Positions 21,664 through 30,387 of a stretch of 64,000 nucleotides of DNA are shown in pieces (position 1 is the stretch's first letter; the number at the start of each line of letters is the position of its first letter). The position numbers and the translations under genes are program-made. This DNA comes from JBFWUM01 sp050247255 (GTDB taxonomy: Bacteria; Acidobacteriota; Vicinamibacteria; Vicinamibacterales; UBA2999). The notes beneath the pieces are model-generated. The model was given only the letters and a program-made list of their open reading frames with translations, did no database searches and was not told the DNA's origin. The stretch is taken from NCBI GenBank assembly GCA_050247255.1, contig JBFWUM010000005.1, forward strand, positions 49,433-113,432, read 5' to 3'.

Positions 21664-23088
21664 GTGCCGCTCGACGACGAGTTCCGGCGCCACGGCCACC
21701 GGCTCGTCGACTGGATTGCCGGCTACCTCGAGTCGCCGGATCGCTATCCGGTGCTGCCGCGCGTCGCGCCGGGCGACGTGCGGCGGTCATTGCCCCAGGG
21801 GCCACCCGAGGCGGGTGAATCGTACGAGGCGATCTTCGCCGACTTCGAGCGGGTCCTCGTCCCCGCGCTCACCCACTGGAACCATCCGGGCTTCTTCGCC
21901 TACTTCGACAGTTCGGCGGCGCCGCCCGCGGTGCTCGCCGAGTTCCTGGCCGCGGCGCTCAACCAGCAGGCCATGCTCTGGCGCACGTCGCCCGCAGCCA
22001 CCGAGCTCGAAGAGATTGCCCTCGCCTGGCTTCGACAGCTGATGGGGCTGCCCGAGGCGTTCGAAGGCGTCATCTACGACACCGCGTCCGTCTCGACCCT
22101 CCACGCGCTGGCTGCGGCGCGCCAGGCCGCCGCGCCGCAGGCGCGTACGCAGGGCCTTCGGTCGGCGCCGCCCCTGCGGGTCTACGCATCCGCCCACGCG
22201 CACTCGTCGGTGGACAAGAGCGTGATCCTGCTCGGTCTCGGCCACGACGCGCTCCGCCATGTCGAGGTCGATGACCGGTTCGCCATGCGCCCCGATGCGC
22301 TGCGCGACGCCATCGCTGCCGATCGCCGCGCCGGCGCGGTCCCCATGGCCGTCGTGGCCACCGTTGGCACGACGTCGACGACGAGCGTCGACCCGGTGCG
22401 CGAGGTGGCCGGGATCTGCGCCGACGAGCGCATCTGGCTGCACGTCGACGCGGCATACGCCGGCCCGGCGGCGATGCTGCCGGCGTATCGCCCCCTGTTT
22501 GCCGGCTGGGAGCAGGCGGACTCCGTGGTGGTCAACCCGCACAAATGGCTCTTCGTGCCGGTCGACCTCAGCGCGTTCTACTGCCGGCGCATGGACGTGG
22601 TGCGCGAGGCGTTCTCGGTGGTCGCGGAGTACCTCCGCACGCCGGAGAGCGCGCGCAACCTGATGGACACCGGCATCCAGCTCGGACGCCGGTTCCGCGC
22701 ACTCAAGCTGTGGATGGTGCTGCGTCATTTCGGCGCCGCGCACATCCGCCAGCTCATCGCCGGGCACGTCTCGCTCGCCAACGAGTTCGCCGGCTGGGTT
22801 GACGAGCATCCCGGGTTCGAGCGGCTCGCGCCGGTGCCGTTCAGCGTCGTCTGCTTCCGCGCTGCGCCAGCAACCGTGGCGGCCGAGGCGCTCGATCGCT
22901 TCAATGAAGAACTGCTCAGCCGGGTGAACGCGAGTGGCGAGGTCTTCCTCTCGCACACCAAGCTCGAGGGCAGATTCGCCATCCGGCTGGCAATCGGCAA
23001 CCTTTCCACCGGCAGGGCGCACGTGACGCGCGCCTGGTCCCTCTTCCAGCAGCATACCGACGAGCTCGTTAAGTCGTTCCCGGCGTAG
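21664..23088 (+). CDS. PLP-dependent group II decarboxylase (aromatic-L-amino-acid decarboxylase family)
   Basis: A 474-residue enzyme starting at GTG 21664. The fold-type I decarboxylase pattern is complete: LTHWNHPGFFAYFDSSAAPP, TSPAATELEEIALAWLRQLMGLP, ASAHAHSSVDKSVILLGLG, VGTTSTTSVDPV, HVDAAYAGPAAMLP and the PLP lysine K294 in VNPHKWLFVPVD. Closest in character to DDC/tyrosine/tryptophan decarboxylases, so it should make an aromatic amine, but the specificity cannot be read from sequence. The preceding gene ends 1 nt upstream. Confidence 0.92.
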   Translation: MPLDDEFRRHGHRLVDWIAGYLESPDRYPVLPRVAPGDVRRSLPQGPPEAGESYEAIFADFERVLVPALTHWNHPGFFAYFDSSAAPPAVLAEFLAAALNQQAMLWRTSPAATELEEIALAWLRQLMGLPEAFEGVIYDTASVSTLHALAAARQAAAPQARTQGLRSAPPLRVYASAHAHSSVDKSVILLGLGHDALRHVEVDDRFAMRPDALRDAIAADRRAGAVPMAVVATVGTTSTTSVDPVREVAGICADERIWLHVDAAYAGPAAMLPAYRPLFAGWEQADSVVVNPHKWLFVPVDLSAFYCRRMDVVREAFSVVAEYLRTPESARNLMDTGIQLGRRFRALKLWMVLRHFGAAHIRQLIAGHVSLANEFAGWVDEHPGFERLAPVPFSVVCFRAAPATVAAEALDRFNEELLSRVNASGEVFLSHTKLEGRFAIRLAIGNLSTGRAHVTRAWSLFQQHTDELVKSFPA

Positions 23089-23149
23089 CGCTTGCACCCT
23101 TCGCCATCGGTGTGACGGACGTGTGACGTCCAAGGGAGGATGAAGCGAC

Positions 23150-23731
23150 ATGCTCAAGAAGTGCGCACTCTTGGCCGCGCTGATGCTGGGGTTGGCTCCC
23201 GCGGCAGCGTCGGCGGACTGGCTTTTTACGCCGAACCTCGGCGCCAGCTTTGGCGGCGCCGCCAGCGGCAGGGAACACATGACCTACGGCGCCTCGATTG
23301 GCTGGATGGGCGCGGGGATCTTCGGCTGGGAGGCCGACCTCGCCTATACGCCCGAGTTTTTCGAGGGGGATGACGACGACCTGGATCTGATCGAGAACAG
23401 CAACGCCACGTCATGGATGGCCAACGTCATCGTCGGCGTCCCGGTGGGCGGGCAGCGCGGCGGCGGCTTCCGTCCGTACTTCACGGGCGGCGCCGGCGTG
23501 CTGCAGACCAGCGTCGGCAATGCGGATGATCTCTTCGAGATCGACAACAGCGAGTTCGGCGTCAACCTCGGCGTCGGCGCGTTCGGCTTTGCCACCGACC
23601 ACGTCGGCTTCCGCGGCGACGTCCGCTACTTCCGCGCGCTCGGCGATCCGGAAGAGGACAACGAGTTCGACATCGACTTCGCCGATTTCGACTTCTGGCG
23701 CGCCACCGCCGGCATTACTTTCCGCTGGTAA
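23150..23731 (+). CDS. Outer-membrane beta-barrel protein (OmpW/porin-like small barrel)
   Basis: A 193-residue exported protein. Shine-Dalgarno GGGAGG lies upstream of the ATG. Signal peptide (about 1-22, ending PAAASAD), then alternating amphipathic strands (WLFTPNLGASFGG, TYGASIGWMGAGIFGWEADLAYTP, GFRPYFTGGAGVLQ, GVNLGVGAFGF) and a terminal strand ATAGITFRW with the C-terminal aromatic residue typical of outer-membrane barrels. An acidic loop (DDDDLDLIENS) is present. Function is unknown; probably an eight-stranded barrel. Confidence 0.8.
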   Translation: MLKKCALLAALMLGLAPAAASADWLFTPNLGASFGGAASGREHMTYGASIGWMGAGIFGWEADLAYTPEFFEGDDDDLDLIENSNATSWMANVIVGVPVGGQRGGGFRPYFTGGAGVLQTSVGNADDLFEIDNSEFGVNLGVGAFGFATDHVGFRGDVRYFRALGDPEEDNEFDIDFADFDFWRATAGITFRW

Positions 23732-23737
23732 CTGCGA

Positions 23738-23761
23738 GGTCCGGGGGTCCGCCCCCGGACC
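23738..23761. repeat. GC-rich hairpin after the outer-membrane barrel gene
   Basis: A 10-bp perfect stem (GGTCCGGGGG/CCCCCGGACC) with loop TCCG, starting 6 nt after the stop codon. No T-run follows, so it is either a REP-type palindrome or a factor-assisted transcription end. Confidence 0.6.
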
Positions 23762-23786
23762 CTCTAACCCCAACAAACAAAGAAGT

Positions 23787-23815
23787 TTGGCCGCCGCCGG
23801 GCTCCGATCTATACT
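23787..23815 (+). promoter_or_regulatory. Sigma70-type promoter for metK
   Basis: TTGGCC (23787-23792) and TATACT (23810-23815) with exact 17-nt spacing, 39 nt before the metK ATG. AAGGAG lies 7 nt before the ATG. No SAM riboswitch fold was recognised in the short leader. Confidence 0.6.
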
Positions 23816-23854
23816 GCTCCGTTCGTCTGTTTTTGGATTTCTTCAAGGAGCCCC

Positions 23855-24991
<1,137 letters not shown>

Positions 24992-25002
24992 CCGCAGCGC
25001 GC

Positions 25003-25115
25003 AATTCAAAATGCAAAATGCAAAATTCAAAATGTAGGTTCTGAATGCGACGCGCTGGCACGGTTGACCGAGTCAGCTCGTTCATTTTGAATTTTGCATT
25101 TTGAATTTTGCATTA
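25003..25115. repeat. AT-rich inverted repeat between metK and modC
   Basis: Arms built from repeats of the motif AATTCAAAATGCAAAATG lie at 25003-25034 and 25083-25114. The innermost 21 bp (25014-25034 with 25083-25103) are perfectly complementary. The right arm forms the last nine codons and the stop of modC. It could terminate both convergent units, although it is AT-rich and lacks a GC stem. The same A-rich composition stands out strongly from the GC-rich surroundings. Confidence 0.75.
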
Positions 25116-25753
25116 ACACCATCCCCCTCCGGCACCACCCTTCCCCCTTCCAACATCAGCACCCGATCCGCGATTGCCGCCGCCTCCTCGGGCGCGTGCG
25201 TGACGTAGACGATCGGGATCTTCATGGCATCGCGGATTTCGACCAGCGCGTCGAGGATCCGCGCGCGGTGGGCCAGGTCGACGGCCGCCAGCGGCTCGTC
25301 AAGCAGCAGCACCGACGGCCGCGCGTGCAGCGCGCGCGCCAGCGCGACGCGCTGACGTTCGCCGCCCGACAGGCCGTCTACCCGGCGCGGCAGCAACGGC
25401 GCCAGCTCGAGGAGCTCGACCACGTGCGCGTCCGGAGCCAACGCCGGCGCCCCGTATCGCACGTTGGCTTCGACGCTCAGGTGCGGAAAGAGCAGCACGT
25501 CCTGAGGCACGTAGCCAACCCGCCGCAACCGGGCGGGCAGGTTCACCCCGCCTGTGCTGTCGAACAGCGTGCGATCCCCGATGGCAATCGTGCCGATCGC
25601 CGGCGTCCGCAAACCCGCAATCGCCTCGAGTGCCGTCGTCTTGCCGGATCCTGACGGGCCGAACAGCGCCAGTGCACGCGCCTCGAGGGACTCATCCATC
25701 GTGAGGGCAAACCGCCCCTGCTCCACCCGCAGCTTCAGCTCGAACGCGGTCAT
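25082..25753 (-). CDS. modC: Molybdate ABC transporter ATP-binding protein ModC
   Basis: 223 residues from the ATG at 25753. Walker A LFGPSGSGKTTALEAIAG, Q-loop YVPQDVLLFPHLS, ABC signature LSGGERQRVALARAL, Walker B SVLLLDEPLAAVD and H-loop VTHAPEEA. It is shorter than E. coli ModC because it lacks the C-terminal TOBE/Mop domain; a Mop domain instead occurs in the divergent regulator. The last residues (AKFKMQNSK) are encoded by the AT-rich repeat, so the C-terminus looks repeat-derived or truncated. It overlaps modB by 4 nt. Confidence 0.92.
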   Translation of the reverse strand: MTAFELKLRVEQGRFALTMDESLEARALALFGPSGSGKTTALEAIAGLRTPAIGTIAIGDRTLFDSTGGVNLPARLRRVGYVPQDVLLFPHLSVEANVRYGAPALAPDAHVVELLELAPLLPRRVDGLSGGERQRVALARALHARPSVLLLDEPLAAVDLAHRARILDALVEIRDAMKIPIVYVTHAPEEAAAIADRVLMLEGGRVVPEGDGVNAKFKMQNSK

Positions 25754-26415
25754 GCGGTTCGCGCGGTCACGAGCCGGTTCGACACCAGCACGGCGACAAA
25801 GGCAATGGCGACTGAAATGACGAGCAGCACCGCGGCCATTGCTTCCTGTCCGGACTCGGTGGAGGTGAAGATGCCGACGGCCAGGGTCCGCGTCTGCCCC
25901 GGGATACTGCCGGCGACGACGATGGTGGCGCCGAACTCGCCGAGGGCGCGCGAAAAGGCGAGCGTCGCGCCGGCGAGGATGTTGCGGCCCGCCAGCGGCA
26001 GCGTCACGGTCGTGAACACGCGCATCGGCGACGCGCCGAGGGTTTCCGCCATCTGCTCGTAGCGGCGCGTGACCTGCTCGAAGCCGGCGCGCGCGGTGCG
26101 CACCAGCAGCGGCAGGCCCATCACCGACATCGCGATGACGACGGCGCGGGGCGTGAAGACGATGTCGATGCCCAGGCGATCGAGCAGCGCGCCCAGCGGC
26201 CCGCGACGGGCAAACAGCCAGAGCAGCAGCAAACCGGTGGCCACCGGCGGCATCACCAGCGGCAGCGCCACAAGTGTTTCGACGATCGACTTGCCGGGAA
26301 ACGCGCGGCGCGCCAGCAGCCACGCCAGCGCCACGCCAGGCACGAGCATCAGCGCCGTCGCCGTGAGCGCGGCGACGACCGTGAACATCGAGATCTGCAG
26401 AACGTCGCCGGTCAT
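25750..26415 (-). CDS. modB: Molybdate ABC transporter permease ModB
   Basis: A 221-residue inner-membrane permease with five or so hydrophobic segments and the cytoplasmic EAA loop EQMAETLGASPMRVFTTVTLPLAGRNI that contacts ModC. The segment ALPLVMPPVATGLLLL and the ending FSRALGEFGATIVVAGSIPGQT match ModB. Start and stop overlap modA and modC by 4 nt each, so the three genes form one operon in the order modA-modB-modC. Confidence 0.94.
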   Translation of the reverse strand: MTGDVLQISMFTVVAALTATALMLVPGVALAWLLARRAFPGKSIVETLVALPLVMPPVATGLLLLWLFARRGPLGALLDRLGIDIVFTPRAVVIAMSVMGLPLLVRTARAGFEQVTRRYEQMAETLGASPMRVFTTVTLPLAGRNILAGATLAFSRALGEFGATIVVAGSIPGQTRTLAVGIFTSTESGQEAMAAVLLVISVAIAFVAVLVSNRLVTARTA

Positions 26416-27146
26416 GGCAGGATGAACCCCGCCTCGGCGAAGATTGCGCGCGCGTTGGGCCCGCGGAGGTAAGCGAGGAAACGGCGCGCCGCTTCAGCAT
26501 GCCGCCCGGTGCGAAGGACTGCCGCCGGGTAGCTGATCGCCGGCCCGTCGTTGGGCGGCACGGCAAAGGCGACGATGGCGCCATGGCTCGAGGCCACGTC
26601 GGTGCGAAACACCACCGCCGCGTCTGCCGCACCCTGCTCGACCGCCGCCAGCGCCAGCCTGACGCTCCCCATCGGCACGAGCTTCGGCTGCAGCGCCTCC
26701 CAGATGCCCTGCGACTCGAGGTAGCGGCGCGCATACACGCCGGCGGGGACGGCAGCCGGTTCGCCGACGGCAATCCGGCGGATGTCATCGGCGAGCAGGT
26801 CGCCGGCCGAGGCCATGTGCCGCGCGCGGTCGGAAGGCACCGCCACGACCAGCTGATTGGATAGCAACGTTCCGCGGGTGCCAGGGGCCGTCTCCGTCTC
26901 GACGGCATCCATCTGCGCCTCGTCGGCCGAAATGAACAGGTCCACCGGAGCGCCGGCGAGGATCTGCCGCGCCAGCACGTTCGACCCGGCGAAGTTCAGG
27001 GCCACGACCTCCCCCGTCTCGGCCTCGTAGCGGCGACCGACGTCGGTGAGCGCGTCCGTCAGGCTGGCCGCGGCCGACACCACTGGCCCGCCCCGATCGG
27101 GGGAGGCGCAGCCGAAGGCCGCCAGCAGCAGGACCAGTCGCCACAT
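26412..27146 (-). CDS. modA: Molybdate ABC transporter substrate-binding protein ModA
   Basis: A 244-residue periplasmic binding protein. The N-terminal signal (MWRLVLLLAAFGCASPD) contains AAFGC, so it may be a lipoprotein with Cys13. Binding-protein motifs: SAAASLTDALTDVGRRYEAETGEVVALNFAGSN, APVDLFISADEAQMDAVE, and FLAYLRGPNARAIFAEAGFILP at the end. These serine/alanine loops contact the oxyanion in ModA. It is first in the mod operon and its ATG is only 31 bp from the divergent regulator. Confidence 0.93.
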   Translation of the reverse strand: MWRLVLLLAAFGCASPDRGGPVVSAAASLTDALTDVGRRYEAETGEVVALNFAGSNVLARQILAGAPVDLFISADEAQMDAVETETAPGTRGTLLSNQLVVAVPSDRARHMASAGDLLADDIRRIAVGEPAAVPAGVYARRYLESQGIWEALQPKLVPMGSVRLALAAVEQGAADAAVVFRTDVASSHGAIVAFAVPPNDGPAISYPAAVLRTGRHAEAARRFLAYLRGPNARAIFAEAGFILP

Positions 27147-27177
27147 TGAATGACAATTGTGTATGATTTAGAGCGAT

Positions 27178-27612
27178 TTGATCAACGATTCAAGGCGGCT
27201 TCTGACGCCGCGCGACGCCGCCGACCGCCTCGGCGTCTCGTATTCCGCGTTCAAGCAGTGGGTCTACAAGGGGACGGTGCGCACGGTGCGGACCGGCGGC
27301 GGGCACCACCGGGTGCCGGAATCAGAGGTTGAGCGGCTGCTCGGCGCCCAGGGCAAGCTGCCCAGGGCGTCCCGGACCCGCCGCAGCGCCCCCGGCGTCC
27401 TCGTCGCCCTCAGCGGCCGCAACCAGCTCCGGGGGATTGTCGAGGAGGTACGGGTGGAAGGATTGCTGGCGCAAGTTCGATTGCGGATTGGCGATCAGCG
27501 ACTGACGGCGGTGATTACCCGGGACGCCGTCGAGGAACTGAAGCTGAAACGGGGCCAGCCGGCGCTGGCCATCGTCAAGTCGACCGAGGTCATGATCGCG
27601 AAGGAAGCCTAG
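27178..27612 (+). CDS. HTH-Mop fusion regulator, probable molybdate-responsive control of modABC
   Basis: 144 residues, starting at TTG 27178 (the upstream ATG in this frame is followed by a stop). N-terminal MerR/excisionase-like HTH (about 8-55; LLTPRDAADRLGVSYSAFKQWVYKG, GGGHHRVPESEVERLL), a basic linker, and a C-terminal TOBE/Mop domain (about 75-140; GRNQLRGIVEEVRVEGLLAQVRL, LTAVITRDAVEELKLKRGQPALAIVKSTEVMI) of the kind that binds molybdate. It differs from classical ModE, which has a LysR-like HTH. The divergent position next to modA argues that it controls the transporter. Confidence 0.82.
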   Translation: MINDSRRLLTPRDAADRLGVSYSAFKQWVYKGTVRTVRTGGGHHRVPESEVERLLGAQGKLPRASRTRRSAPGVLVALSGRNQLRGIVEEVRVEGLLAQVRLRIGDQRLTAVITRDAVEELKLKRGQPALAIVKSTEVMIAKEA

Positions 27613-27690
27613 AGATTCCGTACCTTCGTGATCTTCGTGCCGTTCGTGGTTGATCCGTCTCCGCTATCTCTGCTACGCTCATCCCTTCAC

Positions 27691-27777
27691 ATGGGTGTCG
27701 TTCTTCGCCACGCGCACGTCCACCATCACCACGGCCACGCCGGCCGGCCGGCAGGACTGCGCGCACCGAGGGACTAG
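27691..27777 (+). CDS. hisL: Histidine operon leader peptide
   Basis: A 28-codon reading frame, ATG at 27691 and TAG at 27775. Codons 7-16 read H-A-H-V-H-H-H-H-G-H, so seven of ten specify histidine. It lies 35 nt before a rho-independent terminator and 120 nt before hisI. This is the layout of a transcription attenuator: ribosome stalling at His codons when charged tRNA-His is scarce should prevent terminator formation. No strong Shine-Dalgarno is visible before the ATG. It is too short for routine gene calling, so it is easily missed. Confidence 0.85.
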   Translation: MGVVLRHAHVHHHHGHAGRPAGLRAPRD

Positions 27778-27812
27778 GACCAGCAACTCCGCACCCCCGA
27801 AACGCTCTGCAG

Positions 27813-27840
27813 CCCCGCCGGAATTGTGGCGGGGTTTTTT
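27813..27840 (+). terminator. Attenuator terminator of the histidine operon
   Basis: Stem CCCCGCC (27813-27819) with GGCGGGG (27828-27834), an 8-nt loop, followed by six T (27835-27840) and then GTT. It is a classic intrinsic terminator placed between the His-rich leader and hisI, and is therefore regulatory. Confidence 0.9.
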
Positions 27841-27896
27841 GTTGTACGTCCGCCTTCGCGCGGTCGCGCTTCGGCGAGATCAGTGAGTGACCTGAG

Positions 27897-28223
27897 ATGG
27901 ACTTTACGAAACTGGACGGATTGATTCCCGCGGTCGTGCAGGACCACATCAGCGGCGAGGTGCTGATGGTCGGCTTCATGAACGACGCGGCGTGGGACAT
28001 CACGCGCAAGACCGGCTACGTCACCTTCTTCAGCCGCACCCGCAACAAGCTGTGGACGAAAGGGGAGACCTCCGGCAACCGGCTGGCGGTGCGCGACATC
28101 CTCATCGACTGCGACGAGGACACGGTGCTGGTGAAGGCTGAGCGCCAGGGCGACGGCAACGTCTGCCACACGGGCGAGCGGACCTGCTTCTTCACCCGCG
28201 CAGAGGGAGTGACGATTCCATGA
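27897..28223 (+). CDS. hisI: Phosphoribosyl-AMP cyclohydrolase
   Basis: Third step of histidine synthesis, opening the adenine ring of PR-AMP. The 108-residue protein is the monofunctional form with no HisE domain. Signatures: LIPAVVQDHISGEVLMVGFMND, TGYVTFFSRTRNKLWTKGETSGN, DILIDCDEDTVLVKAERQGDGNVCHTGERTCFF, where the cysteines and the aspartates bind Zn and Mg. It is the first structural gene after the attenuator and overlaps hisG by 4 nt. A separate hisE is not present in this cluster. Confidence 0.97.
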   Translation: MDFTKLDGLIPAVVQDHISGEVLMVGFMNDAAWDITRKTGYVTFFSRTRNKLWTKGETSGNRLAVRDILIDCDEDTVLVKAERQGDGNVCHTGERTCFFTRAEGVTIP

Positions 28224-29107
28224 AGCTCAAGCTCGGCATCCCCAAGGGGTCGCTGCAGGACGCGACGATCCAGCTGTTCGCCCGCGCCGGCTTCAACATC
28301 TACGTCAGCTCGCGCTCGTACTTCCCGACGATCGACGACCCGGAGATCGAGTGCATGCTGATCCGGGCGCAGGAGATGGCGCGCTACGTCTCCGACGGCG
28401 TGCTCGATGCCGGCCTCACCGGGCAGGACTGGATCGCCGAGCACGAAGCGGGCGACGGCGTGACGGGGGTCATCGAGCCGATCGCCGACCTGATCTACGC
28501 CAAGCAGAGTTTCGGCAAGGTGCGGTGGGTGCTGGCGGCGCCCGAGGACTCCGGCATCAACTCGCCGCAGGACCTCGAGGGCAAGACGATCGCCACCGAG
28601 CTGGTGCGCGCGACCAGGGCCTACTTCGCGAAGCACAAGGTCAACGTGGACGTCGAGTTCTCCTGGGGCGCCACCGAGGTCAAGCCGCCGACGCTGGCCG
28701 ACGCCATCGTCGAAGTCACCGAAACCGGATCGTCGCTGCGCGCCAACCGGCTGCGGATCATCGACACGGTGATGGAGTCGAACACGCAGCTCATCGCCAA
28801 TAAATCGGCGCTTGCCGATCCGTGGAAGAAGACGAAGCTCGACAACCTGGCGCTGCTGCTGCGCGCGGCCATCGAGGCGCACGGCCGCGTCGGCCTGATG
28901 CTCAACGTCCGGCGGGCGGACTTGCAGCGCATCCTCAGCGTGCTGCCGGCGCTGCAGCGCCCCACCATCTCCTCGCTGAGCGACGATGAGTGGGTGGCGG
29001 TGAACACGATCATCGAGGAGCGGACCGTGCGCGACCTGATTCCGAAGCTGAAGGCAGCGGGTGGTCAGGGGATCGTCGAGTACCCGCTGAACAAGATCGT
29101 GCTGTAG
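28220..29107 (+). CDS. hisG: ATP phosphoribosyltransferase (long form)
   Basis: First committed step of histidine synthesis. At 295 residues it is the long HisG with a C-terminal regulatory ACT-like domain, so no HisZ is needed and feedback inhibition by histidine is expected. N-terminal KLKLGIPKGSLQDATIQLFARAGF, DAGLTGQDWIAEHEA, PRPP-region motif ATELVRATRAYFAKHKVNVDVEFSWGATEVKPP..DAIVEVTETGSSLRAN (given in parts), and C-terminal LLRAAIEAHGRVGLMLNV. Translationally coupled to hisI. Confidence 0.97.
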   Translation: MKLKLGIPKGSLQDATIQLFARAGFNIYVSSRSYFPTIDDPEIECMLIRAQEMARYVSDGVLDAGLTGQDWIAEHEAGDGVTGVIEPIADLIYAKQSFGKVRWVLAAPEDSGINSPQDLEGKTIATELVRATRAYFAKHKVNVDVEFSWGATEVKPPTLADAIVEVTETGSSLRANRLRIIDTVMESNTQLIANKSALADPWKKTKLDNLALLLRAAIEAHGRVGLMLNVRRADLQRILSVLPALQRPTISSLSDDEWVAVNTIIEERTVRDLIPKLKAAGGQGIVEYPLNKIVL

Positions 29108-29142
29108 ATGGTCGATGGTCGGTAGTCGATGGTCGGTGGTAG
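29108..29142. repeat. Short GGTCGATGGTCGGT-type tandem repeat between hisG and hisD
   Basis: Degenerate tandem units of ATGGTCG/GTAGTCG/GTGGTAG fill the whole hisG-hisD gap. A closely similar run fills 50523-50567. Such runs are interspersed repeats in this genome rather than regulatory sites, as far as can be seen. Confidence 0.65.
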
Positions 29143-30387
29143 ATGAGAATCGTTGACGCGAGCAACACACGGGCGGTGAAACAGCTGCTGTCCCCCACTC
29201 GGACGCGAGATGCGGCGACCGAGCGCACGGTGGCGCGCATTGTTGACGACGTGCGCGCGCAGGGCGATGGGGCGCTGCTCCGCTACGCGAGGCAGTTCGA
29301 TCGGCTCGACGGCCCGATCGAGGTGTCGCGGGCGGAGATGACACGGGCGGCGGCGACGGTGCCGGCGCCGGTGCGCACGGCCATTCGAACCGCTGCCCGC
29401 CACATCCGCGCCGTGGCCAGGCGCCAGGTGCCGAAGGGATGGCGCGCCCGGGTGGCTCCCGGCATCACCGTCGAGCAGAGGGTCGTGCCGCTCGATCGCG
29501 TCGGCTGCTACGTGCCCGGTGGGCGCTACCCGCTTCCCTCCTCGCTGCTGATGACGGCCATTCCAGCCGAGGCGGCAGGAGTTGGCGAGGTCATCGCCGT
29601 CTGCCCGCGGCCGGAGCCGGCCGTGATGCTGGCGGCGCTCGAAGCGGGCATTTCGCGGCTGTTCCAGGTCGGAGGCGCCCACGCCGTCGCCGCGATGGCC
29701 TACGGCACGCGGACGATTCCCCGCGCGGACAAGATCGTCGGGCCGGGCAACCGCTACGTCGCCGCGGCGAAAGCGCAGGTGACGGCCGACTGCGGCATCG
29801 ACTTCTACGCCGGCCCCACCGAAATCGTCATCGTCTCGGCCAGGGGACCGGCCGACTGGATTGCTGCCGACCTCATTGCCCAGGCCGAACACGATCCCGA
29901 TGCGCGCGCGGTCCTGATCACGCCCAGCCGCCGGCTTGCGGCGCAGGTGGCCCGCGCCGTCGAGTCGCAGATGCCGGCCGACGGGCCGGCCCGCGGCGCG
30001 CTGAAGGCGCACGGCGGCATCATCGTGACGCGATCGGTTCGCGACGCCGTGACGCTTGCCAACGAATCCGCGGCCGAGCACCTCGTCGTCGACGATGACC
30101 GGATGGCCGCGGCGGTGACGAAAGCAGGCTCGTTGTTCGTGGGGCCGTGGTCGGCGCAGGTTGCCGGCGACTACGCCATCGGCTCGAACCACGTGCTGCC
30201 GACGGCCGGCGCCGCGCGCGTGCGCGGCGGCCTCTCGGCCGCCGACTTCGTGCGCCAGATCACCGTGCAGCGGCTGACCCGCGCCGGCCTGGCGCGCATC
30301 GGCCCGGCGGTGGTCAACCTCGCGCACGCCGAAGGGCTGGAGGCGCACGCGCGTTCGGTAGCGCTCCGATTGGAGTCGCGCCGATGA
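29143..30387 (+). CDS. hisD: Histidinol dehydrogenase
   Basis: Last two oxidations, histidinol to histidine, NAD- and Zn-dependent. 414 residues, near the usual 420-430. Signatures: VPLDRVGCYVPGGRYPLPSSLLM, VGGAHAVAAMAYGT, KIVGPGNRYVAAAKAQV, GIDFYAGPTEIVIVS, and the catalytic Glu-His in IAQAEHDPDARAVLI; the C-terminal GSNHVLPTAGAARVRGGLSAADF is also conserved. Its TGA overlaps the hisC ATG. Confidence 0.98.
   Translation: MRIVDASNTRAVKQLLSPTRTRDAATERTVARIVDDVRAQGDGALLRYARQFDRLDGPIEVSRAEMTRAAATVPAPVRTAIRTAARHIRAVARRQVPKGWRARVAPGITVEQRVVPLDRVGCYVPGGRYPLPSSLLMTAIPAEAAGVGEVIAVCPRPEPAVMLAALEAGISRLFQVGGAHAVAAMAYGTRTIPRADKIVGPGNRYVAAAKAQVTADCGIDFYAGPTEIVIVSARGPADWIAADLIAQAEHDPDARAVLITPSRRLAAQVARAVESQMPADGPARGALKAHGGIIVTRSVRDAVTLANESAAEHLVVDDDRMAAAVTKAGSLFVGPWSAQVAGDYAIGSNHVLPTAGAARVRGGLSAADFVRQITVQRLTRAGLARIGPAVVNLAHAEGLEAHARSVALRLESRR

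Noticed and set aside
23732..23854. SAM riboswitch upstream of metK
   Set aside because: The leader after the predicted promoter is only about 30 nt, and no SAM-I, SAM-II or SAM-IV-like core was seen; the hairpin at 23738 lies before the promoter.
27650..27886. 78-codon protein between the Mop regulator and hisI
   Set aside because: It is in the wrong frame for the His codons and runs through the terminator; the His-rich leader at 27691 explains the region.
29108..29142. Tandem repeat considered as CRISPR-like or regulator sites
   Set aside because: Units are short, degenerate and directly adjacent with no spacers; a similar run occurs at 50523.
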